64,000 bases of DNA from Apus apus (Eukaryota > Chordata > Aves > Apodiformes > Apodidae). The stretch's first letter is position 1. Each line of letters begins with the position of its first letter. The translations under genes and the position numbers were made by a program. The stretch covers positions 13,870,001 through 13,934,000 of the forward strand of contig NC_067290.1 of the NCBI RefSeq assembly GCF_020740795.1, in the 5' to 3' direction. Below are positions 36,811 through 51,004 of the stretch, piece by piece. The notes under the pieces were generated by a model. The model had not been told where the DNA came from. It saw only the letters and a list, made by a program, of their open reading frames with translations, and ran no database searches.

Positions 36811-39800
36811 CAAGTAAGTAACAAACACTTTTTGATGCTGACAAAACTAGGAAACAAACTAAAGCAGATGTAATACCTTTTCTATTATAAAATTTAAACC
36901 TGTTTTTCAATGCTGTTAAAACTGTTTAGCTCTTTCTTGAGAAAATTGTTCTGTACAATGTATGCTATGAAATGTTTGTTTGAAACTGTAGGTGGTGGAG
37001 ATACGAAGCAAAACAAGAGTAAATTCCTGGTAAGAAGTGATAATTGGCCAAGGTACTGAGGCAAACTCCTACCCAATGTTGTGTGTTAACTACCAGAATT
37101 TATCACCTCTTTAAACAAACTCTAAAGTTTTAGCAAAAGACACTTTCAGTTGTTTTACTATGCTGAAATTACTGTCAATGGAGTTTAAATCAAGAAAAAC
37201 TATTACTAAGAAGTGACAGCTGCAAAGTGCAGAAGAAATTACATCTCTGGAAAACAAAACAAAGTTGAAACAAATATGAGAAGGAAGTGCAAGAAGTAGA
37301 AAAAGCTGTTTGTTGCTTTTCCCACCCTTCCCATTGAGCTCTGCTACCTGATGCCATGTACAAGGTGCCATTGATTTTACTGATCACCTACAGTGGAAAA
37401 CAGGGAATGCTTTTGTACCTTCACTGACTAGTAATCCAACCTTGTACCTTCACATGAAATGACAAATGGTAACAGAGCCAATGCAGGAGGTCATCCATGC
37501 ACAGCAGCTTTTCTCAGGTGCAGCCAGTTGGGAAGCAGGGCAGATGGCTGCAGACACAGCAAGTGGCTGCAACAGCCCATACTCAGATAATCCAACTCAG
37601 GTTCTTTTGTGTCAGTACCTGCCAATAACTTCAAGAAGCTTCAATTATTTGATCACAAGTAACTCCTGAGCAGCTCTAGTTAATAAACATAATAAATAAC
37701 AGACATCTACATGTACTCTATTGGTTCCATATCCGTGACAGTTTGTCGAAATCCTTTCTGAAGTGAGATTCTAGTGACAACTACAGGTTACTGGAGCTAC
37801 AGATATCAAGAACCTTCACATCAGCAGGGACTCATTGGTTAACAAACATTGAAGAGTAGCCACTGTCTGGATTATTTGGGTTATCGGTCCATTCAGTGTG
37901 AGATAATAATAAACATCTCCACAACTGCACTGCTTTCTTATTCACGACAAATCACAAGGGACAACTAGAAAACAGAGAAGCCTACTACAAAAAGATGTGC
38001 ACATCTATGAATTTAAGAAAAGCTATGAAACAGAATTATTATCTCCCCTACTGCTCTAAGGTTTCTGTGCTTAAATACTGGATAAGCGCATCTAAACACA
38101 CAGCTAAATTAATCAAATTATATAATTACTGAACAGATTCTATCCTCACTCCACACAGTGCATGCCTTCTTTCCCCACAGCCCTCACTCAGAAAGGCTTC
38201 AACTCAGAGTATCACAAAGATTAAAACAATCATTCTGCTCACACCTTTTGAGGTCTGAATGGCAACAAACATGCTTCACTTATAAGATGGCATTATCTTC
38301 TGGAGGCAGACTGATACTATAGAGGGCAATGACAGTTAACATTCACCCGTGTGTTCCTTTGCCACAGCCTGAGCTGTCTACTAGTGAAGGGATTCAGAGA
38401 CTAAAAATTTCCATATTTCACCGAGAGGAGCTTCTTCACACAAACCATGGAGGTCAGGCACCAGAACTGGTCAGCTGTCTCAGGTCAGAACTTCGCATGG
38501 ACAGGTTTTAACAGGAAAGAAATACTACCAATATGAACAGATAGCATGCAACACGTCAGGTTCTTCAGCAGTGATCTTTCTACATGTAATGAAGCATCAC
38601 TTTTATATTAGACATACAAGGCTGCCACATCCCTCATGTCATTAAGCAGCACATAAAGGGATTAACCCAGTATGCTAAGGTGATGATCAAAACCAACCTG
38701 AAAGTACCAGGGAAAAGCCAAGCTGCACATGATCCTTCAAACTTCATAGAAGGGTGATTTGTTCTTGAAAAAATTTAATTAAACAAACAGGCTTTGGCAG
38801 ATGATTAAGTATAATTACTCACAAACGATGGAAAAGAGCAGTACAACTGATAAGAGGATAACAACACTGGCTTTCAAAAAGATTTAACTGCTCATGCCAT
38901 CACCAAGGAAAAGCCATCAAAATTTGGCTGCTCTTTCAGACACATTCCACTTCCTTTCATCTTGAGTAAGCTCTCCTCAGGCTCCCATGGAAAGGCAGCT
39001 TTTTATTGGACAGGAATAAACTGTAAAGCTAATATAAAAAATTCAGCTCTTTTAAAAATCTCAAAATAAGACCTATTCCCTCCTCCACGGAACCTTGGGT
39101 AATATCAAGGTAGGAGATGAGCCCTTCAGGGGAGAACATCTTTGCTCTTACTTTCCAGAACGATGTTTCAGACTAGCTTTTTGAAAATGAGGGAATGATT
39201 AAAAAAGTCAGCTTCTTGCAGCCGAGTTGAAGGACACTGACATGAGTCATAAGCAAACTGGGACTTCACTATTCTTTGTTTAATAGCACAGCATGGAAAT
39301 TATCTGCAGTGTACATGTTAAGTTAGTCTGTTATTGTATACAAAATTGTGCTTTATGAATTAAAATTTACACTTGGAACCCACAAGACTTGTGTAAATCT
39401 ACTACAAACTTTCTTTTAAAACAAACTTCCTGAAATATCTATTTTGTCCATCCAAAAAAAAAAAAAATCTGTAGGATCCTCCAAAATCTCATTTTTCTGG
39501 AGCTGTTCCTGTTGCGCTTTTTTTTTTTTAAATCAAGATTGTTCCCTATTGTACTAGAATTTGTTTACAGTTCTACATATTTTTTTCTTACTGTACTCTT
39601 CCTGTGAGCAAAGGCAAGATTACTCAGCAGCATTTGCTACATTTCACTACTTTCTGCACAGACTTCTTTGTTCATTCAGGCATCCTCTTCCACAAGAGGA
39701 CAACACATTATTTTCTCTTAGTCCCTCAAAACAACAGCAGCAACACAAAAATATTATCCACATCACCAGAGATATGGCAGTGCAGCTCTGAGGAAAAGAA

Positions 39801-40396
39801 ATCCATGTCAGTTAGCAAGGATTAGACTTACTTTTACCTTTGGGCTAGAAAAAAGTGCCAAAGCATCCCTGACAAAGAACATGAGCCACATTTTCAGATG
39901 CTGTGATGCCTCCATTTGACTATGGAATGTAGAGGAGGGTGGTCCATCATCACTGATACCTCTTTTGAATCGTGGGAGTGAAATGATAACTGACACCCAG
40001 TGGGAAATGAAGCACAAAGTGTTTAACTACCCACCTGTGCTCATACCTACATCATGCTAAAAATGCTGAAGGAAGTGACAACCTTGTCTACTTCCCAAAT
40101 CTTTCAGTCAGCAAGGACAAGCTTGCTGAGAAAATAATTTAGCCAAGTTATATTTAGCCAATATGGCCTTTCTAAACATGAATGTGCCCATATGCTTTTC
40201 CATGTGATACATCTAAAGCTTAAATTCTCATCTGATGTACTTGAAGACACAAAGGAATAAATGTGTGTATTTTCTCACTGATGTGCCTGAAGGATTATAT
40301 CATTATTAGTAATATTATTGTCCCCAACAAGTAACCGTTGCCTTTTTATATGCACCTTTGTAAATGAATTTGTAAACTAGCAAAGAAAAATCTGGT

Positions 40397-43300
40397 TTAG
40401 AGCTCAGGCTCCTCATGAAGCACTTCCTGTAAAAGAAGCTCACAGAAGCACCACTAGTCTGACTGGTCTGTGTACAGCACAGCAAGATTCTGGACCTGAT
40501 CACTTATTGCTGAGGATCTTTTCCGGCACCTTAGGGCTCTGCAGTCTGTTCAGAGCATTAACAAATCACAATGCTCTTTGTTTAAACCACAGTAACATCT
40601 TAGACCTAATTTAACCTTGCTTTACATACATGTAAGTGACAATATGGTGTGTTTCACCTGAAAAATCAGATCCTAGAGTGAGGCAGGAAGGGAGAACTGC
40701 TGAAAAACTGCAGGAAGGAGTGACAACATTAGGGGTTTTCTTGGCTTTCAAAAAACAAGGAGAATATTGGGAAGGAAGGAAACTAGAGTCAGGTAGAAAT
40801 GTAATGCTGAGAGTACTCAGTGGTGAGGAGCAGGTATTGGGCACTGTATTTGATATTAAGAGTATTTAAAGTCATTTGCTCTGTAAATAACATGAAAACC
40901 ACATAGCAGATGTGAATCTAATTTAAACATAATTAAGACAGATACTGAAATAAGTTGCAAAATATGTAAAGTCAGTACCAACGTAGAAAAAATACATCCA
41001 ATTTATCTCAAATATCTCATGACTAAGACTTGTAGCAGGTGATTTTGTGGGGGTTGGAGCAAGAGTACCTCACATTTTCTAATCTCAGCTGCAGCCCTCA
41101 AGCATTCTTCTCCTATAATCATGGTTTGCTGTGGGAGGATGCGGGGGCTGTAATTGCCCCACTGAGGGCTTTTGATGGATGATTGTACTTCCGCTATCTG
41201 GGTCTGCAATTCTGTAAAACTGACTTTGAGTTAGCATTACAGAAAAAATAAGAACAAGCACTCAGAACACTGCCAAAAAATAGTGAAATGGTGAAAATGG
41301 CTGCCTTTCTCTGAGCTCTTGGTCTAACTCGAGCACTTAGATAACAAGCGATGGTCACCAACAACCTGATTTTGCTCTTATTGTCTGAGTTACATAATCT
41401 GTTTTCTTAAATTGCATTTAACCACTTTAGGGGTGGGGGGGGAAAATCAAGCAATCAGAAACTATTTTGTTTACAATGTTAACTCCATAGAAAACAAAGT
41501 TACTCCTGGTTTTCAAGCAAAATCCATCCCAAGCTATTTAAACTTCACACAATGTGCACAACTGAGCGCTGTGTTTTGTGAGAGAAACAGATCAAGAGAT
41601 TACCTGAAAAAGGTATTCAGGAATCAAAATCTTCCTTGCACAGTTGTCCTGCTTTAAGTCCCTTCCTTCACTAGCATTATGGAGCACACTGACTACTTAC
41701 TGTTTACACCTAACTTTCTACATTAAATGCTGAACTCACAAATCCACCTACTCACCACATGTCATTCCCAGTATACAAATACCTAGTTGCTCAAGGTGCC
41801 ATTGTTTTTTCAACAAGTGACATTTCACTTCACCACAACTCTGTGGTTATCATTTGCCAAAAAAGAAAACAGCAATGGTTTGCAACCAAAGAAATGTTGT
41901 GCTCATTGGGAATATATGGGAAACTGTATGACACTGTGAAGCCTACCCAGTGGGCACAAAAATTATGTTTATAAGTGTTTAAAATACACAAGTGATTGTA
42001 TTTTAAGGTTTGAAATGTTTATAATTACACAAAAAGGTGATATGAACATTCATGTAATCTAGGTCTCTGTTTTAAAGCCACTACTTTGACTACTCTTAAC
42101 AGAGACTGCTGTTACAACATTTAAAGCAATCAGTTCTGGATGCAAATTCACACCAGCCAGTACAGTTCCCTATACATACCTTAAAGTTATTGTTTTATTT
42201 TGTTCCACTGTTCTGATAAGCATCAGGTAACTATTTGATGGTGTTACATGTGTCATACATATGTGCTCCAAATCAAACCTGTACAAAGAAGCAAATAAAG
42301 TTTTTAGATTAAACATTGGAAGAGGAAATGAAGTTGCATTCTTGGCTTGTCCTCCTTGGAAATGTTCATAAAGCAGTCAGTTAGCTCAAGATAATGCCAT
42401 ATGTTCAAAATGAAAAAACACTTCTTCCCCAAAGAGGCATGTTAGGACTATTGGTGCTAAAGAAGGAAGAAATATTTGAGTCACTGCCAGTGTCTGAACT
42501 CTCAGAACTCTGCTGATCCAGGCTCTGAGAACTGAGCTCAATACCACAGAAACTATTTATTTTCATCAACTTCTTCATAGTTTCCCAGCTTTTTAACTTA
42601 CATTGCCATTATGAAATTCTAGCCTTCCCATCTTTCACAGTCTGGCTACACCTTTCCCCCCACCAGAACTGGCCTATGAGGGACATTTGTAGTTTTATTG
42701 CACATTTATAACAGTTGTTTTGTAGCATTAGCTTGAGTATCTGCATCCATCAGGGAGCATGAACTTACATCTAATGAATGAGGTTTCTTATTCATAATTC
42801 ATCAACTCTTTAAAACGTTTTGGTGCAGTTTTAATGGATTTAGGGATCCTGGATGGAAGCCTTTAAACATCTTTAATCTTTCAACCCAGTACTGTGATCC
42901 ATGAAGCTCCTTTTCCATAGAAAACTTTTTATTACCTTCAATTGACATCCTGATATGCTAGTTTCAGCCACTGTAAATCCTTGAGGGGCATGGAATTGAC
43001 TGTTGTACCTGGTTAAGGTATAGACCACAGCAGTTTAGAAGAAACAATGGTTTCTAAAAGTAAAAAAAAATATTTTTTTAAATATAATCACATAGTGGAA
43101 ATGGTGGGGTTTTTTTTCTTCAGTTGCAATCCTACCCTACTCACTTCTGCTACTGGTTGGTAACAGACTGTAGCAAGGCTCCTCGAATTGTTCATCTGTT
43201 CTTCTTTATGGAACCTCAAAACTCTGAGGACTGCTCTACTTTTAAAGACTATATAGCTCTAAGTCAGATAAGAGTGTGAATTATTTTATCCTAATGACAG

Positions 43301-46300
43301 AATGCAAACCATAAGTAAATGGTCTAATATTGCAAAAAACACCTAACACTGGTTGGTTATTTGGCTTGCCAACATGGACTATCAATATGGCACCTGAGAG
43401 CTTAGTTCATGATGAAAGAACAGGAGGCACTGAATTAACTTTAAGCCACAGGCTACATTATTCTAAAATTTCTCAAATAGCAGGCTTAAATTGCTCCATT
43501 CACAGAACACACAGTTGAAAAGAACAGGTAATAGCTTTGCTTCGAATAGAGCACATTTTCATAACCAAAGTAACATGCTCTCATTGGTAAGGGTACTACC
43601 AACAGTATCATTTGTGGAACTCTCTCTATTCAAGTATTTTCCCAGTATCATACACAGATCTATCAAGTCTGTGAGCTTAACATTAATCCTACTTAAGACC
43701 AAACATATCATTTATTTTCAGTCTTGGCAAGCTATACACAGGCCACTGGACTAAAAGGTACAAGACTGCATGTGATCCACATGGAGAAATGAAATGCTCG
43801 GCACAACTGATGTTTTAGAGCTACTCATCCTACCCCATAAAGCTTCTGCTTCCAGCTAAAAGCACATTTGTTATTAATTTTTCTAAAACAGTTGGGAGAA
43901 ACCACCCTTTTTTTCCATTTAGATTTTTAAATAAGAAACAAACAAGTAACAAAATCAAGATAGGAGAGACATTTGACCAGGTCTAGATATAAATGAAATT
44001 TATGCTTTCTAATTCAAAGCAGGATATAAAAATCTCTTAAATGCTATGAAACAGCTTGCCTGAGCACTATACATTTTTACATGTCTTTTTGACATCCTTT
44101 ATTTGATGGCATCCCATCAAAAACAATGGTGCATTAAATTAGCATTTGAGAAACCAGAAGATGGCAAGAACTGTAGATTATAATCTATCCTAAATAAAAT
44201 TATTAGGGTTTAGATATTCTTGGCAGTGTCACTAGGATTAAAAGCCCTTTTATATATCCATAAGCCATCATAAACTTTGACAGTAAGGAAACTGTGCACA
44301 GAACTACATCTCTGCTTGCCTGGCCCTAAGGATGCTGCTGGCATCTGAGTCTGACATGAGGTTTGAACAATGAGAAATCCCTTCAGAATCTTGTCCACTT
44401 TCTCTTCAGCTCCTTTTAGAGTTGTTTTGGTATCTGCAAAAGTGTATTAAAGTCTTACTTGGCTGTTTAAGCAAGTTCTTGAAGACAGAAAACAGCCTTT
44501 GCTTTCCCCTCTTTGCAGTTTGATAATCTGTACAGATACAGCCACACTGTAGGTCTGGCAAGAAATACTCTTGTAAGCTTAGCAGGCCCCACACCTGCAG
44601 CACTGCTCTGTGCTGCTGCTGAGTTTTGCCTCAGCCCCACAGAAAATATTCTTCCCCTCCCCTGTGTTATGGGGAGAACATCAAAGGGTTTTGTGATAAA
44701 CAAGTGTGGGTGGGAGCCTGGGGCTCTCCTCTTCATGCCTAAGACACAGTCCAAATACATAGCCAGCCTCTATGCAAAATTAAAACATTATTAAAATCTT
44801 TTTTGCAGGCTGCATCTGTTCTCAACACCCACAACCTTGCTCCTGCCTTGACACCACTGCCCACTGATGTGAGTGTTTCAGCTTTGGATAGAAATCATTT
44901 TAGGGAGGAGGGCCAGTAAGGCTAATGACAGCTAGCTTTTATTATTCAGGTTGAATATGGTCAAAGTTAAGGACCTCTCTTGGCATAATGGCAGGATCTG
45001 TCCTCATGTACACTCATATCCAGTTCTAATAAATGAACAAGCTCAGCCTGTGGTAGCAGACAAGTTTGTTACTGCAGAAGAGAACTGTCACATGAGCTTT
45101 AGTGACACTTCCAAAATCATGCAGCACCTTTAGCAAAAATAACTTATTTGCTGCTTCTCACTGATGCTGTTTGATTGAGCATGTCTTTGGTGAAGCTACC
45201 CAGTCTATTTGCCAGGATAACTGACATTAAACAGGTCTGAACTTTTAAAACTGTCCATGATCCAACTAAAACTCTGAAATGACAAATTTGTTTCTGAAGC
45301 TCTTTTCCTTAGACATATTCCACTGTTAGTTTAAACATACCAGTCAAATTTTCCAGTTGCTCCGGCAGTTTTACAATTACTAGAAAGTTAATTCCAGAAC
45401 CACCACTGTACTGAAATTGTTTTTGAGAACTCTTAACCTATGTAAATACACATTGTCAGTTTGGATTTGTTATGGCTGTTGAATATATAGTATGTATTTT
45501 CTAAACCATGTTGATTGAATTTTGTCAGCCAACTGTAAACTGGAAAATTGCCAAAGGGTGCTGTTAAAGTGTACAAGACATCACAGTATCATTTCTAAAT
45601 TTTTTTACAACTTTTGCTATTTACATAATTAAATTTGAACTTCCATGCTGGTACTTTTATTATCTAATTAAAACTGAAGCTCTTTCAAAAGAGCCCACTG
45701 GTTTGAGGATTCACATGACTGAAGTACCTTCCCCACAGTAAGAAGCTTATTTGCTTCACAACCCTACAATTTAATTTGTCCATGCCCAGATTCTACTTTA
45801 GAAATGGAGTGACAGCAGAAGCCACACTTAGGCATTGTGGCATAGCAACTACAGTGGGAAGTCAACTGGGACCCTGCTTCAAAGGGTCATTATGAAATAG
45901 GGAGCAGTAGCCCATGAACCAGTCACAAACTGGAAATACTTGCACCATGGGACAAACCACTGCTTAAAATCCTAGAAAAAGCATCAGAATGAAGATACAC
46001 TTGTTGAGAAACGGCCTCCTCCACTGAGGATCCTGCTGGCAAAGAAAATGGATATGAGCAAGCAGTAAGCAATTGTCAAAGATTATGTGCCTAAGTGAAA
46101 TTATCCATTCTGTTCATTAGGGACATTTTCCCACACTGCAGAGGAATCCTAGCCATATCAACCCACTTTTCTGGAGGGTTTCCTTAAACAGGTCTTAGTG
46201 TTTACAAGGAACAATCAACACAAATTCAGAAAGGCAATTACAGCTAAATATAGAACAAAACTAGCAGGTAAGAGCAGTTTCATTTGTATCTAGCTTAACA

Positions 46301-49300
46301 GAAGTCACCGAACAGAAATACTTTTGTCATCCTTGCAGCATGATAAGAAGGAGTTTCATTTATTCTATTATTATGGATTTGCACAAGGGTAAACAACTCC
46401 AGTAACATCAGTTGAGATATTTTGGCATGAAGCCAGTGTACACAAAAGCAAAATTTAGTCTCTTGTTTGTTCTTTTTAAGGCTCCTGACCCTTAATGCAT
46501 CAGACCCTTTGGAAACAATCCCATAGCCTTCAAGTGAGGAAGGCAAAAAATCTGACTTAGATAAAAAGATACAAGTATGTCAAGTAAATTTGATATTGCT
46601 TTATATTTTACTGACTTAGAAACATGCAGAAACATTTGTTTTAAAAGAAATTTTATAGGGCCTAGCAAGAAAGCACTCTTGGTGGGTGTATTCTACTACT
46701 GAATCTGCTGCTTCTCTCCATTACTTTTGGGCAAACTGCCTTTTTTTTGTCTCTTCTTAAATGGAAACCACAGTTCTTGCCTAACTGCTTCGTGGAAGGA
46801 TTAAGAGCTTTGATAGCTATTATAAAGAGTTGGATTTTCTGATAAATAAGAATACATTGTTTTCTGAGGTTTCTTAAAGCATGGCTGTTAAAACAGTAAG
46901 TCATTTGTGTGTCACAGTAAGCTGAGCACAGGATCATTACATATTTTGCAGCCTGAAAGTAGCACAAAGCTCTTAAGTTTTGGAGTAAAGATTCAGAGAG
47001 AAACAAGTGGACCTCCTTTTGCAAAGGCTTTACACCCGTGCTGCCAATCATTGCCTTGAATTCCTTTTCCAGTTTTCTCTCTTGAACAGATCACTTTATA
47101 AAAACAAATTGGAAGTGGCAGCAATAACAGCAGTGATGGATGGAGTATAAGTGATCCACAGTGCCTTCCTGTTTCTCTCTGGGGATTGGGCTGATTGGCA
47201 AAGTTTCAGTTTGTATTTACAGTCATATTCAATTTGTGGGGCTTGAGAACATCAGAAATCAGTCATGAAACTTAATACCAGAATTTTTTTCTTTCCCTTT
47301 TTTTCAAAGGAAGCAGGGGTGATGTGGTAACTCTCATAGTTCTGACTGCAACCACTTATCTAACTGCCTATTTGAGCCTATTCAGTCACTTGGACCCAAA
47401 CTTCCCAAGTCTGACAAACTGTCTCTGGAATACAGACATCTTCAGATGTGGATCCACTACCTTGATCCTTGCTGCCCCTGCTAGAACTGAAACTGCAGAG
47501 ATCAATGGCCTCAGCTAAAAGAGCACTACCACTTTCCTTCATCTTCTCAGCTGTTTTGTGCACTTCTTTGTAGAGGTAAGTCTTATGGATATTTTGGCTA
47601 ATAAAATTTCCTACAGAAACAGAAACCCACTATTAGCAAAATCCAGTTTTTACAAAAGAAATAAAATATGTTTTCAAACAAGTACAGGAAATATTTAGCT
47701 CAAGAAAAACAGCACACCTGAACATCCCTGAGTCACTGGAGAAAACAATCTTCTAATTTCATTTGGCTCACCAGTTGTCATCATCAAACACTAACAATCC
47801 TGGCTACCTGCTGCTCCACATTTCAGAGATAAGGGGAATAGTCCTGGTACAGCAGGTGATATTTTCCACCTATCCTAACACATTTAATAATGTACCAAAT
47901 TCAGGAAACAGCATCAATGAGCTTTATGCAGAGAGATTTCTCTGTACTGTGGCAGGGATGCATCTTGTTTTACCAAAGGCTCTGAGCTAAACTGAAAAAA
48001 ACTGTCAAGCAAATGGCTTTAGGAATGGCTCACTTATCCTATTAAATTTATCTGACTAAAAGTCTCCAGCACTGCATGGCACGTGATTGTTCTGCATTAT
48101 GCAGAGCACCTACATCAGTTACCACAATAAGGCTGTGGGAGACACTGAATTAGCTCTTCTGCACTAGTAGTTTGTGTACATACTACAACCTTAGCCAACA
48201 TAGTCACAAAGTGCTGCCCTAACACAGCTAGACAGGAACTTGAACTGTAGAAACAGAGCAGTTAAACACTGCTCTGCAACTTTGCAGTCATTTTAGTGGC
48301 AAGTATTTTTGTTGCCTGCTGTAAATGAATCAGAAAACGCAAAAGAAGGGAGAAGATAATAGTCCATATTAATAGCACTTCAAGATGTCTCCATTGGAAC
48401 ACTTGTCATTGCTTAGGACTGTAATTATTAGGACCTTCTTATTTTTTCAGCTAGAATGCAGAGCCTTCTAGCCCAATAGCCACTCACTAAAAGCTGACAT
48501 AGGACTGCAGCATTCCTCCCTTATCACATATCATCAATGCTATCCAAGCCTCTGAAGTTACTACTGACACAGCAAGCTGCTATATATCAGTGATTTAATG
48601 TATGGTGATAAAATGAAGCTAATGAAACCAACAAGTTATTGTGATTCTTCCTTCACAGTTACTTACTAGACTCTTAACAGTAGTAAGGTATACACAGACA
48701 TGCTTTTCTATTTTTGAAATTCAAAATAATGTCTGAGACAAGATTTAATTTGCTTTGTTATATTTTTCTTTTCAATCATATCACAAAAGCCATCTTCACG
48801 TGGGCAAAACTGGCATTATAGAGGTGAAGAAACTTGATCATAACTGTATCAGAAGATGACCAGTTATTTCATGAGACCAGCTGTTTCTCTCATATTTTCA
48901 CCTCCACATGATGCAATTAAGGTCAGAGTGGACCACTTACAATCCTGAGAAGTTGCATGGAGACACATGCTATTATGAAGGAAAAGGCAGCCAAGAGATG
49001 CACAACTAGATATTAAAATCCTGCAACAGCTGTAAACATCCAAAGAACTTGGACACAAGAGATTAAACACAGGACATGTGCAAAGGCCACACCTCACCCA
49101 CATCAGCTTGGGCCAGCTCAACTCTGACACAGCAGCCAAACAGCTGATTTTAAGGAAAGATGTAAACTTGCTCCTAAAAAAGCCAGTCTTGCCACAAATC
49201 TTTAGTTCTGAAGAGAGAAGTTGAGGGTTTGAACCAGCATTTCTATAGCCCCACAAAGATTTTTAAGAAAGCCAGTATCTGAGAATAGTAAGAAATAAAA

Positions 49301-51004
49301 CCTGTGTTTTTAAGAGGGATGATTACTCTCAAAAAATAACCCAACTAAGAACTAAAATAGACCATATCCCATGGTAGTGATTGGTGAAATCTTGAAGTGT
49401 TCCAGTGTAATCAGGATTGACTAAGAACTGCTGATAGTACACCTGTGTATTAGAGAAATTAGGAACTGGGAGATCTTAAACATAATAATGTTACTTTCCA
49501 GTCAATAGATCCGATATTAAAGGTAATAGAGCCTCACATAATTTGTTCTGGTAGGGCTATAAATCACTGCATCTCTCAATATTCTCTGTAGGGAATTTTT
49601 GTTCCTTGTCCTCCCAAACAAATGAAATATTGTCATCAGAATTATGAATTAGTATCTTTGTGTAATTTCAAGAAATTAGAACACCCCCGAAGTACCACAG
49701 CAGAAACTACCTCAGAATCAGGTGCAATGGTAACAAAGTTTGAGGCTCAAAATAGAATGCAAATCCAGTCACGAGCCAGAAGAAAATGATGCTTGCTCCT
49801 TAAAAAAAGGTGAATGTAATGATTTTTTTAGAAGTTGATACATATGCAGGAAAGAACAGGATAGAGCACAGAAGAATGAAGTGTTCTAAGCAACAGAACT
49901 TTCTCCACTGACATGCACCCCCCACACACCCCTTAATAGAAGCTCTAGAGAGACAAAAGACAACATATGCTTCAGGAAAGCTTCTGATCTAGATTATAAG
50001 AAAGCACAGCTTTAAAAGTTAAGAGATCTATTTTTAGAGAAGATCTATTTTTATATTTTTTATATGTAAAGGCAACAGATGAAAAATTCAAACATTTTTT
50101 GTAAATTGCTAGCAGCAAATGGCTTTATTTTTCTCAATTGTGTTTAATTTATCCATCATTTTCTCTCCCCTCTGATTCTTAGAGATTTTACATATAGGGT
50201 TGAGTTAGTGGCTTCTAACTGCAACTTCCAGGTTAATGCCAATTCCTTTATAAATTGTTTTCGCTAATGTTTTATGCACTGATGCTTTACAGAATAAGAG
50301 CTGTACTTTCAAACTTCGGAGGCTTCTGTTTACATGACAAATGGGCAAAATTCCATTGTTCTATGTGTTCAAGTCCATTATAGTACAGGAAGATCTGAAT
50401 ATGCAACTGAAAAGATAACGTCCATCTCTACCATACAGCTAAATGAAACCAGGAGTAACCCTACACAATACCTGCTCTACAAAGACAGCTATTTGTCTGT
50501 TTCTTCATTTAAATCCAAGTATTACTCTCAAACTGGAAGACAGTTTTTCCACAGAACTTAAACCTATGTGAGAAATTTATAATGCTTTAAACCTGTGTGC
50601 TGTATGAATCCTAAAAATAAATAGTACATATTGCAACAGCTTGCAGTCTTGTGACAGAAGTTGGAACTCACCAGGAGATTCAAAGCAGCCTCACTTGAAA
50701 TACTTCTGCCTTGTTCCAAACCAACACTTTCTTCTCAATTGATTTTTCGGTTGTAATGCTTCAGACTACAAAATTAATCTAATCCCTGCCAGTGTCACAA
50801 CACGGTATCTTTCAGCTGGAGTCTTCCACCATTCACAGGGGGAAGAAACAGGTGCTAGTTACTCTATCTGATCTTCATGTACAGGCTTCTCATTTTCCCA
50901 AGGGTTGAAGAAAAAACAGGCCTTCTGTTTTTACCTTGTGGCACAGTAAAGAGCACCTTCCCATTCCAACTAACTTTAGGGCAAGAGAGTGAAGTTTGAC
51001 CTTC
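40397..51004 (-). other. Hypothetical minus-strand spliced frame, 130 codons, unrecognised
   Basis: Four blocks join in phase: 51004-50935, 47610-47461, 41211-41069 and 40426-40397 (ending TAA). Seen in the sequence: each block starts after AG and ends before GT, all junction phases agree, and the sum is 393 nt. The product would be hydrophilic with a helical look (KTAEKMKESGSALLAEAIDL, ILPQQTMIIGEECL) and an acidic end HEEPEL. Against it: the donors GTAAAA, GTAGTG and GTACTC are weak, the first acceptor has a poor pyrimidine tract, no initiator ATG is assigned, and I recognise no homologue. An internal ATG at 47542 would give 84 residues. It may be a coincidence of chance open frames. Confidence 0.2.

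Larger units (their letters stand above)
34411..40396. other. Intergenic sequence, no gene seen
   Basis: A/T-rich and CpG-poor. It holds simple A/C-rich tracts at 34837-34869 and 36787-36810 (CAAA repeats) and the minus-oriented CTCF-like motif at 35713-35725. Open frames (90 codons or fewer) carry no splice or homology support. Confidence 0.5.

Noticed and set aside
46662..47051. 129-codon minus-strand frame, some of it protein-like (KLEKEFKAMIGSTGVKPLQK)
   Set aside because: No usable donor and no clear acceptor. One or two frames of this length are expected by chance in the window.
48800..48860. MIR-like GGCATTATAGAGGTGAAGAA on the plus strand
   Set aside because: The rest of the element is missing at the expected spacing; the next MIR-like phrase is about 350 nt away.
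48864..49256. 130-codon minus-strand frame
   Set aside because: Cysteine-rich and irregular composition with no consistent splice structure. Donor-like GTAAGT and GTGAGG sites inside it do not define phase-compatible exons with confidence.
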